Assembly (NCBI GenBank): GCA_949752795.1
Contig: OX457070.1
Span: forward strand, 42,182,185 to 42,246,184
From: Hyperoodon ampullatus
Lineage: Eukaryota; Chordata; Mammalia; Artiodactyla; Ziphiidae
Reading direction: 5' to 3'
DNA: 64,000 nt
Numbering within the stretch: the first letter of the stretch is position 1; each line of letters opens with the position of its first letter. Shown one piece after another: positions 23,640 through 35,455 of the stretch. The position numbers and the translations under genes were made by a program. The notes under the pieces are model-generated. The model saw only the letters and a program-made list of their open reading frames with translations. It did no database searches and was not told where the DNA came from.

Positions 23640-24125
23640 AAGTTTGGATGCAAAGGAGGTCAGAACATGCTACTCCAAAGTATGGCCCTTTGGCATATTG
23701 ATTATGCTGAGTTAAAGGTTGTGAAAAACAGTAGATGCAGGAAAGGTACTCTGATCTTCCTTTTCCTTCCTGAAAGCAGGAGATAAAGTTCCCATGTGAA
23801 AGTTGCCCTCCCTGTACAAGGAGGAAGAAACATTCTGGGGAGTCAGGCCAAGAGAAATCTGTACAAATAGACCTTGTTAAAATAACTCTCATCTTCCTTT
23901 AGTCATCCCATATATTTTAGTTACTTTTCCACAATTGCCAAATTTTGTTCAACCTGGAATATAAACACTTAGGCCTAGTCACTGCTTTGGATCTTCTTTT
24001 TTCTTGTGAGGGCTCCTAGGTACATATACATAAAATTTGTATGCTTTTCTCCTGTTAATCTGTCTTATGTCAGGCCCAGCTGGAGCCCCTAGAAGGGTGG
24101 AGGAAAATTTTATCTTCCCTACAGA
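23640..24125 (+). mobile_element. ERV LTR-like element
   Basis: 'gcatattgattatgctgag', 'tcttgtgagggctcctaggt', 'gcttttctcctgttaatctg', 'tcttatgtcaggcccagctg' and 'agaagggtggaggaaaattt' is the 3' half of a common mammalian ERV LTR in sense orientation. The 5' boundary is uncertain. No gag/pol/env remnant is seen beside it. Confidence 0.55.
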
Positions 24126-25879
24126 TGAACTAATGAAATTCAGATCTCTAAAGGATTGGAAACATTAAGATGGGTGTAAGGAAGGAAGTGATGTCACCCT
24201 ATGAATGTCCCTCAGGCCTCTTAGCCAATAAAATTGTAGCCTAGGTGGACCATGGGTCTGAGTCACTATAACAATTCTTACAGCAATTATTATGGGTGTT
24301 AGGGGAGAAAACAATGAACAAATAACCCTGACTAAAATAAATACATGACTGAAAGACGTCAAAACAGAAAACCAATTAGATATAGTGAAGTGATTTTTTT
24401 ATCCTTTCTTCCATTTTGCCAAATTTAAAATACAAGGACCAAGACGAAAGATAATTCCAGTTTCTGATTTTCTTATCTTCTTCTCGTATTTTAACTTGTT
24501 ATACTTCAAATGGCAAGTCTTCCTGAGATTAGGTAGGCACATAAAATTCTGTAGCATAAGGGACTCGCCAAGGATTTCCCTCCTGGACAGCCAGGCCTGA
24601 TCGTTTAGTAAGCTCTACCACCCAAGCCCCACCCAGCAGTCCTGGACCCTGTGGATTTCCGGCTTGCCATACTCGAATCCATCTTCCAGCTGTTGAATTT
24701 TGGCTCTGAACTCTGCACTCTGCTTCTGGTCCCTGCCTTTAGCCCCTACAGACATAATATTTAAACCTCCTCCATTATCAAGATTTTAGCTACAGGACTT
24801 TGTCTGGCTTGTCCTTTGGGTTCCTGGGATCCTCCATGGGCTTTGATAGGAAATCACATCCCTATCCTTGACCCCTCAAAACCTAAGCCACTCCCCAGTT
24901 ACTTAGGTGGGCAACACTGTCCTCGCCTATAGGAAGTAGTCAGGCCTGAGATTCAGGCCATCAGAATCTGGTAATAACTGTTTAACCCTATGGGCCTTCA
25001 TATTTCCAGATTAAAATAAGGGCAATCCTTGCCCTTGCCCACCTCTTAGGCTACTTGGACCCCTCAGAACAACTTCAGAAACCCATGAGGAAGCCTGTTA
25101 TGATCCTAAGAACATCATTCTACCCAACATTACCCTTGACTATGTTTAAAAATAGGCCCCATGATTTCCAACTTTAAAAAAAAAAGGAAAGAAACAGACA
25201 ATGTTTACCCAGACAAGCAAAGCAATTAGAAGGATTTAGGTAAATACCTTGAACAGTTAAAAAGAAAGATACTGTCTAAAACTGATTCCCAATCTTGATC
25301 TGTGTTCTCATCTCCAGCCTAGAACCAATCAGTAGTACAGTGTTAGGAAACCACCAATAAACCCCATTTGGTATAATAAAATGGTGACCATAATTTTTAC
25401 TCCAAGGGAAAAGACACAGGTAGTGGAGACATTACTGCCTAGAAAATTGAATTAATAGAATTAATAGGATTAATGGAAATGATCCATGCAATTCCAGTTT
25501 TCTAATATCACTGAAACCATGTCTCTTGCTCAGCAATTTCTCCAGAAGTGTCTGAGTCAGACTTTTGGTATCCTAGAGGTCTGGTTTTGTACTACTGCTC
25601 AGATTCCCAGGTTCAGAAATATGCTACCTGGTGGAAAGGGTCCTCATCCAAGAAATGAGACAAGCTTTCAGATGAAATGCCCTTTGTATCCTCCAGTGCC
25701 TCTTTCATTTGCTCTGTCTCCCTTATATCTCTCCGGGATAAAATTCATGCCACCTTTTAAATAAAACACATCTGCTTAATTCTGCCCAAAAGAAGCTTCC
25801 ACTGTCTTATTTAATAGTCATTTGATCTACTAATGAACATCAAACAGCAGAGATTAAACAGGAACCCTCTCCCCAGTCG
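24126..25879. other. Gene-free sequence, about 1.7 kb
   Basis: Composition is mixed, with an A10 run near 25176. Some segments ('agaaccaatcagtagtacag', 'aataaaccccatttggta') look retrovirus-LTR-like but could not be placed in a family. Confidence 0.4.
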
Positions 25880-26330
25880 TGCTTTACCCATTAAACACGT
25901 GTGAATCTGCAATGATCTCGCCTCTCCTTGTGCCCGATGACTAATTGAGTTTGAGACAGTGGCTGTCAAATGCTGGAAAAGGAATGATTTATGCTAAGGA
26001 TATTTTTGGTCTCTGATATACCCAGCTTCAGAGGGAATAAAAGAAGTCATTACCATATCAGGATTGTGACGATAGGCAATTTCTAACAATGGAATTGCCC
26101 TCCTACAAACAAGCCAGTCTATTAACTGAAAGCATCAAGTTTCCATTTTTGCTTTCACCCCCTGCTCCTGCGCAGGTGATCCTGCAGATTTTTATTTACA
26201 TTTATTTCAGCTGCAACATTTATTCCATTCCCAGTTATCCTTCACTGAGATCTTATTGAAGCTGGGAACCATGGAAATAAGTGATAACCTCAGTAAAGAA
26301 CCCAGCTGCTGGGCCCAGCCCACTGTTCAG
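25880..26330. other. Repeat-free block, possible conserved non-coding element
   Basis: No repeat family fits this block. It holds an E-box CACGTG (25896-25901), a homeodomain-type TAATTG (25942-25947), the run 'gggaataaaagaagtcatta', and E-box-like CAGCTG words around 26208 and 26303. Lack of repeats and motif density suggest, but do not show, conservation. Confidence 0.2.
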
Positions 26331-27379
26331 TTGTGTATGATGTACCAGTTGGCCCCTCTCTCAGAAACGGCAACTCAGGAACATTCTGGTTACCCACTGA
26401 GGAAACCTATTCCCTGCCTATAACCTGATACCATTGCTCTTGCTTGGGACTGTAAAATGGCAGTAAGTGAATAGAAATTTCAGGCTGATGTATACGAACT
26501 GGGTTTACAATACTGCCTTCTTGGAACAAAAAGGGGGGTTGAGTAGGGGAGGGGGGACTGATTTTTAATTCTTTTAATATACACAGTGTGCATAAGTCAG
26601 AACCAAAACTATGTCAACCTGTAAGCTTTAGAAAGCCTAATAACAATGCTGAATGTTGGTGACTATATATTGGCTTATTTTATCACAGGGATAGTTTCGC
26701 CAGCTAGCCAGATCTGAAAGACTGGCAAGGATCACAATGCAAAGAGATTTCTGACTTTTTGTGACTCTGCTTCACTGGATCTTCTGCTGCCCCTGGGAGT
26801 TGCCTCTCATGGATCCAGGAATAGTATAACCATTTTCCCATTTTCCATCTCCTCCAAGCTCCATTGCTCTTATGCCATCAATTCTGCCCCAGGTAACACT
26901 GACAGAGCACCCTCTAGCTGGTCTCCAGCTCCTCAGATGGGCCCTGAGGACACACTTCTCTCCGTTTCCCACCCTAGCTGTCTCTCTTAGCCCCAAATAT
27001 TGACTCCTACAAGGTTTTTCTGATAACAGGTTAAATGAATCTTCAGTGATGTACATAGAAATGAAGGCAAAATTCCTCCAAGGGTTTAGATTCCCTAGGA
27101 GTGAGGAATTCAAAGGATGGATATTCACATCCGAAGGTAACAGAGGGAAATAGTTTTCATCTCACCTCCCTCCTGTCTCATGTTCTGCTCCTCCTGTCCC
27201 CCATCAAGGTATCCAGTGCCTTCAAGCTGCCTCCACGGCTCTGCAGCCTCTCTCAATACTGTTTGCTTCGCTATGAAAAGCCCATTCTTTTCTCTGAGCC
27301 CAACAACCCTGCTCAGAACATCCATCAGCAAGAATCACACAATGATTGGGCTGTGACACTCAGCTATAAGAGATAAACT
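26331..27379. other. Gene-free sequence
   Basis: Includes a G-rich patch (about 26530-26560). The minus-strand frame 26772-27128 and plus-strand frame 27101-27376 carry no recognisable domain. Confidence 0.5.
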
Positions 27380-27900
27380 TAACACAAAGGTAATTTACAT
27401 AAATGGGAAGTTCAAGGGCAAACGAACTCCAGGCATAGCTGGATCCAGGGGTTTAGACACTGTTTTCAGAAATCTATCTCCATTTCTCAGCAATTCCTTT
27501 TTGGTCTTGGCTTCATTTTAAGGCACTGCCTCCCTGAGTTATAACAGGACTGCCAAAGCTCTATATCTACCTCATCCTTAGAGCTAGTAGTCTTGGTAAT
27601 TCCAATAAAAATCCCAGGTTGGGCTCTGACTGGCCGAGCTTAATCATGTATTATCCCTGAACCATTTACTATGGCCAGGTGGACTGTATTCTAATCAGTC
27701 AGCCTGGAGCTCTATACTCACCTGAAAGCACTTGTAATGGGCTCCCCACTGGAAATAAGGGTTTTGTTACCAAAGCAGTTAGGTCAAGAGGCAAGCTTGG
27801 GAAAACACACTATAGCTATGCTAACAGTCCACTGATTAAATGGATTAGTTTAATTAAATTAATACTAATTAAAAAGCCCCATCCCAGATAAATAGGTCCA
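27380..27900. mobile_element. Unassigned old interspersed repeat, copy B
   Basis: Shares motif order with 11800-12280. 'ggtaatttacataaatggg', 'catagctggatccaggggtt', 'catttctcagcaattcctt', 'aaaaatcccaggttgggctc', 'tgactggccgagcttaatca' and 'catttactatggccaggtg' read like a known dispersed family whose name I cannot state with confidence. Confidence 0.4.
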
Positions 27901-28669
27901 TGATGGAGAAAACTCCTCCATTAATAACAGGCTAGTAGGAATCAGGGCCTTTTAGAGCCATTCTAATCATATTTCCTGCATTTGGCTATTTATTGCAGCC
28001 ATATCTAACTCCCTCAAAATGTAATTATAATATGTGGAGTATTCATATTGGAATTGGCCCTGCTTGGGCATCATTGTCTAAAACAACAATATTCAAATTT
28101 GTTTTTAAGCACCATCACTTTCTTCAAATAAAATTGTATGTAAAATTCCAATACATAAAATAGATGAACCTGAGCTGCTCTATTTACAGCTGAGAGTTGG
28201 AGATGATGAAGAGTAGAGGGGCAGACACAGATATGGGGACCCAGCCCTTTCCCACTTGTTGGCTCAGGGGTGGTTAAATCCTTGGAACCCCTGGGGTTCC
28301 TGAGAGAACAATTTGAAAATGATACATCTGACTGCTCTGGACACCAGTCTCTTCTTGACTATGAATGTTAGTTTAGCCTACCTAATTCAGTTTCCTTACC
28401 ATAACTAACTGTGAAGGAGCTCATTTAAAATAATAATAATAGTAATAATAATATATTAAGACACTTATATTAAAATAACAGTAACCCAAAAGAAAATTAC
28501 TCACATCACAACCTGAAGTCAAATCGATATTTCAATTTATCTATGTCAATCTGCTATGTATTGTCTAAATGAATGTTCAATCTTTAAATATATATGATAC
28601 TACCCATAATTGCATATTCTAAACTTTATGTTAGCATTATGCTATGTATATTTTCTCTTCTTTTCTCTC
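27901..28669. other. AT-rich gene-free sequence
   Basis: No exon or named repeat apart from the (AAT)n tract at 28427-28454. Confidence 0.5.
28427..28454. repeat. (AAT)n microsatellite
   Basis: AAT/TAA trinucleotide run with one AGT interruption. Confidence 0.85.
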
Positions 28670-29164
28670 CTCCCCCCATCACTAAGTAACCACTATTAAC
28701 AGCCTGTTTCCTATTTTGTACACCTTTCTTTAAGCTTGTACAATCATATGTAGACATATATACACATCCATGGGGAAAAGTAGTGGGTTTTTGTTTACAA
28801 ATATGAAATTATTATACAGTAGATACTTATCTACATCTTAAATTTCTCACTGCAGAATTCTTTGTGGAAATCCCTCTTGATCAACTAGTATAGACCTAAT
28901 TCATTCTTTAATACGTACTAATTCATGAGATTGACATGCCAAAATTTATTCAACTATTTCCTACCAATAAGTGTTCAGGTTGCTTCTACCTTTTTAAGGT
29001 TTTGTTTTTATAAAATTTTGTATTTGTTTATTTTGTTCTGCTTTACTATTACAATGTAGCAGTAAACATTTGTATAAATATACCCTTAGATATCAGTGAT
29101 TTTATTCCCAGATATGAAATAGGTCAAAAGATATGTGTATTTTAAAATTTGACATTTTTTATTG
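28670..29164 (-). mobile_element. L1M 3' UTR, antisense
   Basis: 'aagtaaccactattaacagc', 'gtagacatatatacacatcc', 'catgccaaaatttattcaac', 'taagtgttcaggttgcttct', 'atgtagcagtaaacatttgt' and 'ggtcaaaagatatgtgtatt' is the reverse complement of a mammalian L1M 3' UTR. SINE copy 6 follows directly. Confidence 0.7.
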
Positions 29165-29165
29165 C

Positions 29166-29381
29166 TTTTTTTTTTTTTTTTTTTTTTTTTTCGGTATGCG
29201 GGCCTCTCTCTGTTGTGGCCTCTCCCGTTGCGGAGCACAGGCTCCGGGTGCGCAGGCTCAGCAGCCATGGCTCACGGGCCCAACTGCTCCGCGGCATGTG
29301 GGATCTGCCCAGACTGGAGCACGAACCCGTGTCCCCTGCATCGGCAGGCGGACCCTCGACCACTGCGCCACCAGGGAAGCC
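29166..29381 (-). mobile_element. CHR-type SINE, short subfamily, copy 6
   Basis: Full-length reverse-complement body with a 26-nt T run (29166-29191), the longest SINE tail in the window. No convincing target-site duplication could be found around it. It lies exactly between two L1 segments. Confidence 0.95.
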
Positions 29382-29945
29382 CTATAACTGGAAGTTTGAA
29401 CCCTGTGACACCTTCGTCCAATCTCCCCTCCCCCCACTCTCTGCTTCTGGTAACCACAAATCTGATCTCTTTTTCTGATGAGTTTTTTGTATGTTTGGGG
29501 TTTTTTTGAAGTATAATTAACATACAACACTATGTTAGTTCCTGTTACACAACATAATGATTATTTTCTATACATTTCAAAATGATCATCACAATAAGTC
29601 TAATTACGATATGTCACCATACAAAAATATTACTTAGTTATTGACCATATTCCCCACACTGTACACTTCATACCCATAACTTATTTATTTTGCAACTGGA
29701 AGTTTGTACCTCTTAATCTCCCTCACCTATTTCTTTCTTCCTCCACACTCCCCTCTTGTCCGACAACCACCTCTTTGTTCTCTGGATTTATAACTGTTTT
29801 CTTTTCTTATGTAAGTTCATTTGTTTTGATTTTTAGATTCCACATATAAGGGAAATCATACAGCATTTGTCTTTCTCTGTCTGGCTTGCTTCACTTAGCA
29901 TTATACCCTCTAGGTCCATTCATGTTGTCTTTTTAAAGTCCATTT
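29382..29945 (-). mobile_element. L1MA/MB-type L1 3' UTR, antisense
   Basis: 'gaagtataattaacatacaa', 'cacaataagtctaattacga', 'caactggaagtttgtacctc', 'agattccacatataagggaa', 'cacttagcattataccctct' and 'aggtccattcatgttgtc' is a clear antisense L1MA/MB end. The phrase 'aactggaagtttg' occurs twice (29386 and 29694 regions), the tandem segment typical of this UTR. Confidence 0.85.
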
Positions 29946-30589
29946 TGTAGGTCTGCTTTTACATTACAAATACTTTCTTTTCCCCCCATAGTGGTTTATT
30001 TGACTCAAGACTTTAAACATCAAAAAAGATGGTTGAGAACAGACACAGTATAAAATGAACTATGTGAATTATATATTGCCTTTTAAATAATTAAAAGCTC
30101 AAACATAAATATATGATTAGTAAATTAAAGATGATATTTAGATGTCAGTGTAGCATGGTTCAGGAGGTGACTATCAACTCTTCACAGGAAAGGTGCTGAT
30201 CAATTCTTAAGCACTACTGGGTGGTAGGTAGATCATTGTCCCAGCACCAATTTCTGGAGACCTGTGTTCACACCATGTCTCTGCCTCAGGTACTTTCATC
30301 TTTCTCTCAGGAATCAGAGGAAACATGTGAGGAAAAGCTCAGAGAAATTTTGTGACCCAAGGTGTAGTGTCAGTTAACTTATTCAGACGCAATTTGGCTG
30401 AGGGCTGGGGCACAGCAAAAGAGAACACTGAACAAATTTGTTGATCATACAGAAAATGAACGTGCAAGCATGTCATCGATCTTTCCACGGACATTTTAAG
30501 AGACTCTCCAGTAAGTGGAGACATGCAGTTGAAACATTCCCTGGAAGCTCAGAAAAATTACTGTACTTTTTGTCCCCATAACAAGGGAA
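29946..30589. other. Gene-free sequence
   Basis: No named repeat or exon recognised. Confidence 0.5.
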
Positions 30590-30810
30590 CCAACCACTGT
30601 TGAATACTTACTATGTGCCAGGCCTCAACCTCGGCACATTTATCTTATTAATTCTCCTAACAGCCTTGTAAGGTAACAATTATCATACCGACTCAGCTGA
30701 AAAACTTCCCAAAGTCACACAGTTGGGTGTGTAAGTGGTAGAGCTAAATTCTAACCCAGGTCTGCTTATTCCTAAGCCAGTCCTCTTACCTCTATCTCAT
30801 TATAAATGCA
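30590..30810 (-). mobile_element. MIR, antisense
   Basis: 'ttgaatacttactatgtgcc', 'aacagccttgtaaggtaaca', 'cccaaagtcacacagttggg', 'taagtggtagagctaaattc' and 'taacccaggtctgcttattc' give a nearly complete reverse MIR. Confidence 0.88.
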
Positions 30811-30959
30811 GCACCTAGGATAGACTATTAACTGAAAAAAGCTGGCACAAAGTTGTATGTGCCTAATATGAGCCTACCTATTTAAAAACATAAAGAGATG
30901 ATTAAAAGTTTGAAAGGGAATATACTAAAGCATTAATAGACCATCCATCTGGGTTGATG

Positions 30960-31160
30960 AGGTTATAATAATTATACTAATAATAGCTCAAATCTAAGCT
31001 TTTACTACATGCCAGGCACGTTGCTAAGAACGTTGTATCACTGTCTCATTAAATCCTCATAACAACCACTTGGGGCACGTATAATTATTTTTCTCATTTT
31101 ACAGAAGAGGAAATGGTAAGTGACTTGCCCAAAGTCACACAGCTTGTGAGTTCTGGACCC
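30960..31160 (-). mobile_element. MIR, antisense
   Basis: 'ttactacatgccaggcacg', 'ttgctaagaacgttgtatca', 'taaatcctcataacaaccac', 'ctcattttacagaagaggaa' and 'cttgcccaaagtcacacagc' are diagnostic. Confidence 0.9.
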
Positions 31161-32639
31161 AAACTAAATCTCCAAAGACTTTGCTCAAACAATATACCTG
31201 TGTCTTTCACTAATAATAGACATATACTTATTTCTTAATTGGGAAAAAAACTACCGATTAAAATGAAATCAGATTTTTTTAAAAATCCAAATTTTTTTCA
31301 GTGCATGGTTACTTAGCAGGGCATGGGAGCTTCCTGGGCTTGGCCCATTGTTCACCATAAAGGTTAATCTGGGCTGCAGGGCCTTTCAGCCTTACCCTGG
31401 CCAAGTGCCTACAGGACACGCAACCCTACAGTACTTTCTCCAGCCAGCAGATGCCCTCCTTCACGGTGGCTCAGCTCATGCCGTCTCTGGGAACACTTGC
31501 TGGGTGATCTGCTTCAGAACCAGGGTTCTAACCCAGGGATCTAATGACTGTTGGTTTGACCTGTGCTTTCTGTTTTTCCAGACGCTGATGGCTACCTCAA
31601 CTCCACCCCCCTTTTGCTTCCAAGTCTCTGGTTCACCTACAGGCAGAACCTATGTTGCTGACTTGTAGGTAGCCTTAGAAGAAGGGATTACAAAGTCCAC
31701 AAATCACAGGCACAGCTTCAAAACTGGTCAGAAAAGAAGGCAAAGCTGCCAGCATAATTGCCCCTTGACCGGCCATCTCCTGAAATGGGGGCCACACCGT
31801 GACTGATGGCCCAGCACTTCTTGGCTCTATCGACTTCCCTGTTAATAGGTCTTCTCCAGGGGCAGGCAGCAGGGGATTTCTCCCATCCTGCCTGCCCCTG
31901 GCTTGAGCCTTGACCATAGCAGCCCTTCCTCATGTCTTCAGCTGAACACTGAGCTGGCATTGCCTCCCTGACACACTCAGCGCTGTCGTCCTTCTAGCTG
32001 TGCAATTCTGAGCGCTGAACTTCTGCATCCAAAGTGGGGTAGGGCGGACACCCATTCTGCAGCCACTGCCGTCAGCCAGCTTACAGCTGTTCCTGACCTT
32101 CTGTGGCTTCCCTGTCATAGGAACTGGTCACACAGATCCACCTGGAGCTCACGTATGGCAGTTCAGAGGTGGCTAGTCCAGAGCAAGTCTGTGTGAATTC
32201 GTAACCTCCTAAGACTCTGATCTTTAGTGACTATGGACTCTCTCCAGCTTTTCTCAGGGCAACACTGAGCATTACAAAAATCACCAGTTTTCTTTACAAC
32301 AATAGTGTCCTTTGAGAGGCTGATAATATGTTACAAGGGGTGAGGGGAGTGTCTGTTATTAAATGAGTTTGGAAAACTCTGCCTCCATAACCTTTATTGG
32401 AGATTCACAATTCACATCAGAATATACAAGTGTCTGTGAAATCCTCCCATAAGGAAACCTGCTTAGATGGGCTGCATCCAGTGTTATGCACTTATTTATA
32501 AGGCCCCAGCTCACCCCTATGTTCTCCAGAACACCTATGGACCTCATATTGGACACTGATGTTCTAATGAACATAGCTTGGAAATCTCAGTGGCCTGAGA
32601 ATGAGTAGATGAGGGTAATCATCTAGTGATGCCTCCACC
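31161..32639. other. Gene-free sequence, about 1.5 kb
   Basis: No repeat identified. A 106-codon plus-strand frame (31348-31668) and two overlapping 80-codon minus frames (31675-31960) contradict one another and resemble no protein family. Confidence 0.5.
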
Positions 32640-32719
32640 CAGCCTTATACAAGTCTCTTCACCTCTCTAGGCCTCAGTTTCTTCATCAGTAAAATGGGGC
32701 TTAGATTAAGGCTATTTTC
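32640..32719 (+). mobile_element. MIR core fragment
   Basis: 'acaagtctcttcacctctct', 'aggcctcagtttcttcatca' and 'gtaaaatggggctta' is the MIR core in sense direction. Confidence 0.85.
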
Positions 32720-33110
32720 AAACTAATCCTGAGGGAAATTTAAAGTGTCTATGGCCCTACCTTATGAGCTTCCTCAAGGGGTGAAGTGGAGCAGAGGTCA
32801 GCTTGGAGGCCTCCAGATCCCCTCCTCACAACTGGCTGAGCTTTGTTGAAAGCTGTTTTATGTATAATAAATTGTCCTTCTCAGAGAACCTTCAGAAACA
32901 CCTTTTGGAAGAGAAGGCAGTGGGAAAGGGATAGAGGAGGGGAGGAAGAGTGTGAGGATATAGATTGCTATCTTCTTCCCCTGGCTCCTGTACTACTGTC
33001 TCACTCTCCTAGTTTGGACATTGGTTCACTACTCCCGCCCCAACTCCTCTGTCATCCAAAGGCTGGATAGGACATGGTCTGACACCCCTATTACCACCAG
33101 CAAACTTCTA
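32720..33110. other. Gene-free sequence
   Basis: Contains a purine-rich patch (about 32906-32955). No exon recognised. Confidence 0.5.
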
Positions 33111-33274
33111 TTTCTCAAGGTGAGGCATATGGACTAGATGCTTATTAAAATGCAGATTCCTGGGCTCTACCTCAGACCTACTGAATCAGAATAGGGGAGA
33201 GCAGGACCTGAGAGTCTTCATTTTAACAAAAGCTCCAGCTGATTCGTAGGGACTCTGAAGTTTCAGATCCACTG
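33111..33274. mobile_element. MER5A-like hAT element
   Basis: 'tttctcaaggtgaggcatat', 'attaaaatgcagattcctgg', 'gctctacctcagacctactg', 'aatcagaata', 'ccagctgattcgtagg' and 'cagatccactg' follow the MER5A order. The terminal inverted repeats are degenerate. Confidence 0.8.
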
Positions 33275-33414
33275 ACCAGACCTTGGGAGCTGGTAAGTTT
33301 CCACCATGCTAGGCATTTGATCCTCTCCCTCCACAGATGAGGGTTACTTCTCTGGCAGGTGCTAGACAGACAAGGGGTTTCTTATTTGTTCTAGTGGAAC
33401 TTGTAACACAAAGT

Positions 33415-33432
33415 AAAAAAAAAAAAAAAAAA
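33415..33432. repeat. Poly-A run
   Basis: A run of about 18 A with no SINE or L1 body before it that I can recognise. Confidence 0.8.
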
Positions 33433-33628
33433 CCAATAGAACAAATCAACCAATTTTCCTCATAAACAGGAAAAAACACACAGAATTCCTGGATGAATAC
33501 TGGAAGGTACAGCTAGGAATCAAAATTCTGAGAAGACACTCACCCTTCCTTAATGGGGACATGCTTCTTCATCAGGTCACCTCACTCCTGACTTCTTGTC
33601 CTGCCAATGCACCTTTGCCTTCTGGATT

Positions 33629-33790
33629 GTGGTTCTGAAAGCTTGATGTGCCTCAGAATCACCTGGAGGGCTTGTTAAAGCAAAGATTTCTGGGCCCACC
33701 CACAGAGTTTCTGCTGCAGGGAGTCAGAGGCAGGGCCTGAGAAGCTGCATTTTCACACGTTCCCAGTGCTGCTGCTGGCCGGAGTCCTCA
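33629..33790. mobile_element. MER5A-like hAT element
   Basis: Starts GTGGTTCTGAAAGCTTGATG, then 'cagaatcacctggagggct', 'gttaaagcaaagatttctgg' and 'gcccacccacagagtttctg', ending 'cagtgctgctgctggccgg'. The right terminal repeat has decayed. Confidence 0.8.
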
Positions 33791-33928
33791 TTTCAAATGG
33801 CACATCCCTTATGAGTTACTTAACCTCTTTATGCCTCAGGTGCTGCCTCTATAAATTGGGGATAAGAACATCTACTTCACTGGGTTCTTGTGAGGATTAA
33901 ATTACTTACTCCTCAAAAAGTACTTAGA
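33791..33928 (+). mobile_element. MIR, 5' part interrupted by SINE copy 7
   Basis: 'gagttacttaacctctttat', 'gcctcaggtgctgcctctat', 'aaattggggataagaacat' and 'tcttgtgaggattaaattac' is MIR in sense direction. After the SINE the MIR end resumes at 34148-34190 ('acactttctgtaattgt', 'taagccctcagtaaatg'). Confidence 0.88.
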
Positions 33929-34133
33929 GGGCTTCCCTGGTGGCGCAGTGGTTGAGAGTCCGCCTGCCGATGCAGGGGACACGGGTTCTTGCCCCAGTCT
34001 GGGAAGATCCCACATGCCGCGGAGCGGCTGGGCCCGTGAGCCATGGCCGCTGAGCCTGCGCGACCAGAGCCTGTGCTCCGCAACGGGAGAGACCACAACA
34101 GTGAGAGGCCCGCGTACCGCAAAAAAAAAAAAA
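33929..34133 (+). mobile_element. CHR-type SINE, short subfamily, copy 7
   Basis: Nested in a MIR. Perfect 14-bp duplication AAAAAGTACTTAGA at 33915-33928 and 34134-34147. Its A-rich start matches the L1-endonuclease target preference. Confidence 0.97.
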
Positions 34134-34339
34134 AAAAAGTACTTAGAACACTTTCTGTAATTGTTAAGCCCTCAGTAAATGTGGGCCATAATCCCAGAGA
34201 GAGGGTTGCAGTAAGGAAGCACTCTGCTAATAAAATCTTCCACACCTGCTTTCTAGAACTCAAGCAGTCCCGCAAAATGAGTCCCTTTCTCCTTTCGCCC
34301 ATCACATCATTTCAAGCTAGATTAAAAATAACAACACCT

Positions 34340-34550
34340 GGGCTTCCCTGGTGGCGCAGTGGTTGAGAGTCTGCCTACCGATGCAGGGGACACAGGTTTG
34401 TGCCCCGGTCCGGGAAGATCCCACATGCCGCGGAGCGGCTGGGCCCGTGAGCCATGGCCGCTGAGCCTGCGCGTCCGGAGCCTGTGCTCAGCAATGGGAG
34501 AGGCCACAACAGTGAGAGGCCCGCGTACTGCAAAAAAAAAAAATAATAAT
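34340..34550 (+). mobile_element. CHR-type SINE, short subfamily, copy 8
   Basis: Perfect 13-bp duplication AATAACAACACCT at 34327-34339 and 34551-34563. The tail ends in (AAT)n. It follows copy 7 in the same orientation after about 190 bp. Confidence 0.97.
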
Positions 34551-34800
34551 AATAACAACACCTAAAATTTATTGAGTACTTGCTATGTGCTAGGAATACT
34601 AAGCAATTTACATGCATTCTTTCTGTCACCTTCACAATAATCCTGTGAAATGGCACTGTAATCCCACTTGTGCAAATAAGGAGAATGAGGCTGCAAGAGT
34701 ACCTAAATTTTATAAGTATCTTGCTCTGTCTCACAACCTCTAAGTGGCAAAACTGGGATTTGAACCCCCTAAACCCACTACTGCAAAGCCCATGCCCTTC
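34551..34800 (-). mobile_element. MIR, antisense
   Basis: 'aaatttattgagtacttgct', 'atgtgctaggaatactaagc', 'aatttacatgcattctttct', 'taagtggcaaaactgggatt' and 'tgaaccccctaaa' form a nearly full reverse MIR starting at the SINE target duplication. Confidence 0.88.
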
Positions 34801-35455
34801 ACCATCCCAGACGTAGCAAATAGGTTTCATCCTCCATCATCCCATCTGCTAACAGCTGCCTGGGGAACAGGATTCTGAGGCATAAATATCCTGACTTAAG
34901 GGGAAGGATTGCTAGAATTGATTAGAAATGTCTAGCTGCCATGCAAGCTGGTGGGGGTGGGGAGGATGTCAAAACATAGACCAGATATTTGCTGCCCCTG
35001 CACTTTGCTATGACAACACAGATGGTGGTAAAGGTTTCCTAATTTTATTGAAGATTATATTTAAATACACACAAATCAGGTGAATGCTCTCAGGAGTTGC
35101 TAATGATTTCAGATCTGTAGTCCAGCTCCCCTGCCCACTGTAATTTAATTCACATTGTATTTCAGCGCACACCGAAGAAGGCAAATAGTTGTGTGACTAA
35201 GCCTCATCTGTAGATGATCCAAAAACATTTGTCTTTGGTTTTAGAGCTCCAGCAGGGATACGGTGCTTTAAAATTGTCATTAGACTATCTGACATGATTG
35301 ATAGATATTCTAGCCAGTTTTTGGATAGTATGCAAGGATTTAAATGGGAAAGAAATAATATTCCATCTTCAGGTAAAACTTGAAGAAAACAAAGCTTTAA
35401 CCTCCTGAACCTGATTCCTGATTCTGTCAACGTATTTTCCAACTATCTTAAGCCC
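34801..35455. other. Gene-free sequence
   Basis: No named repeat or exon. A short G-rich run lies near 34951-34967. Confidence 0.5.
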
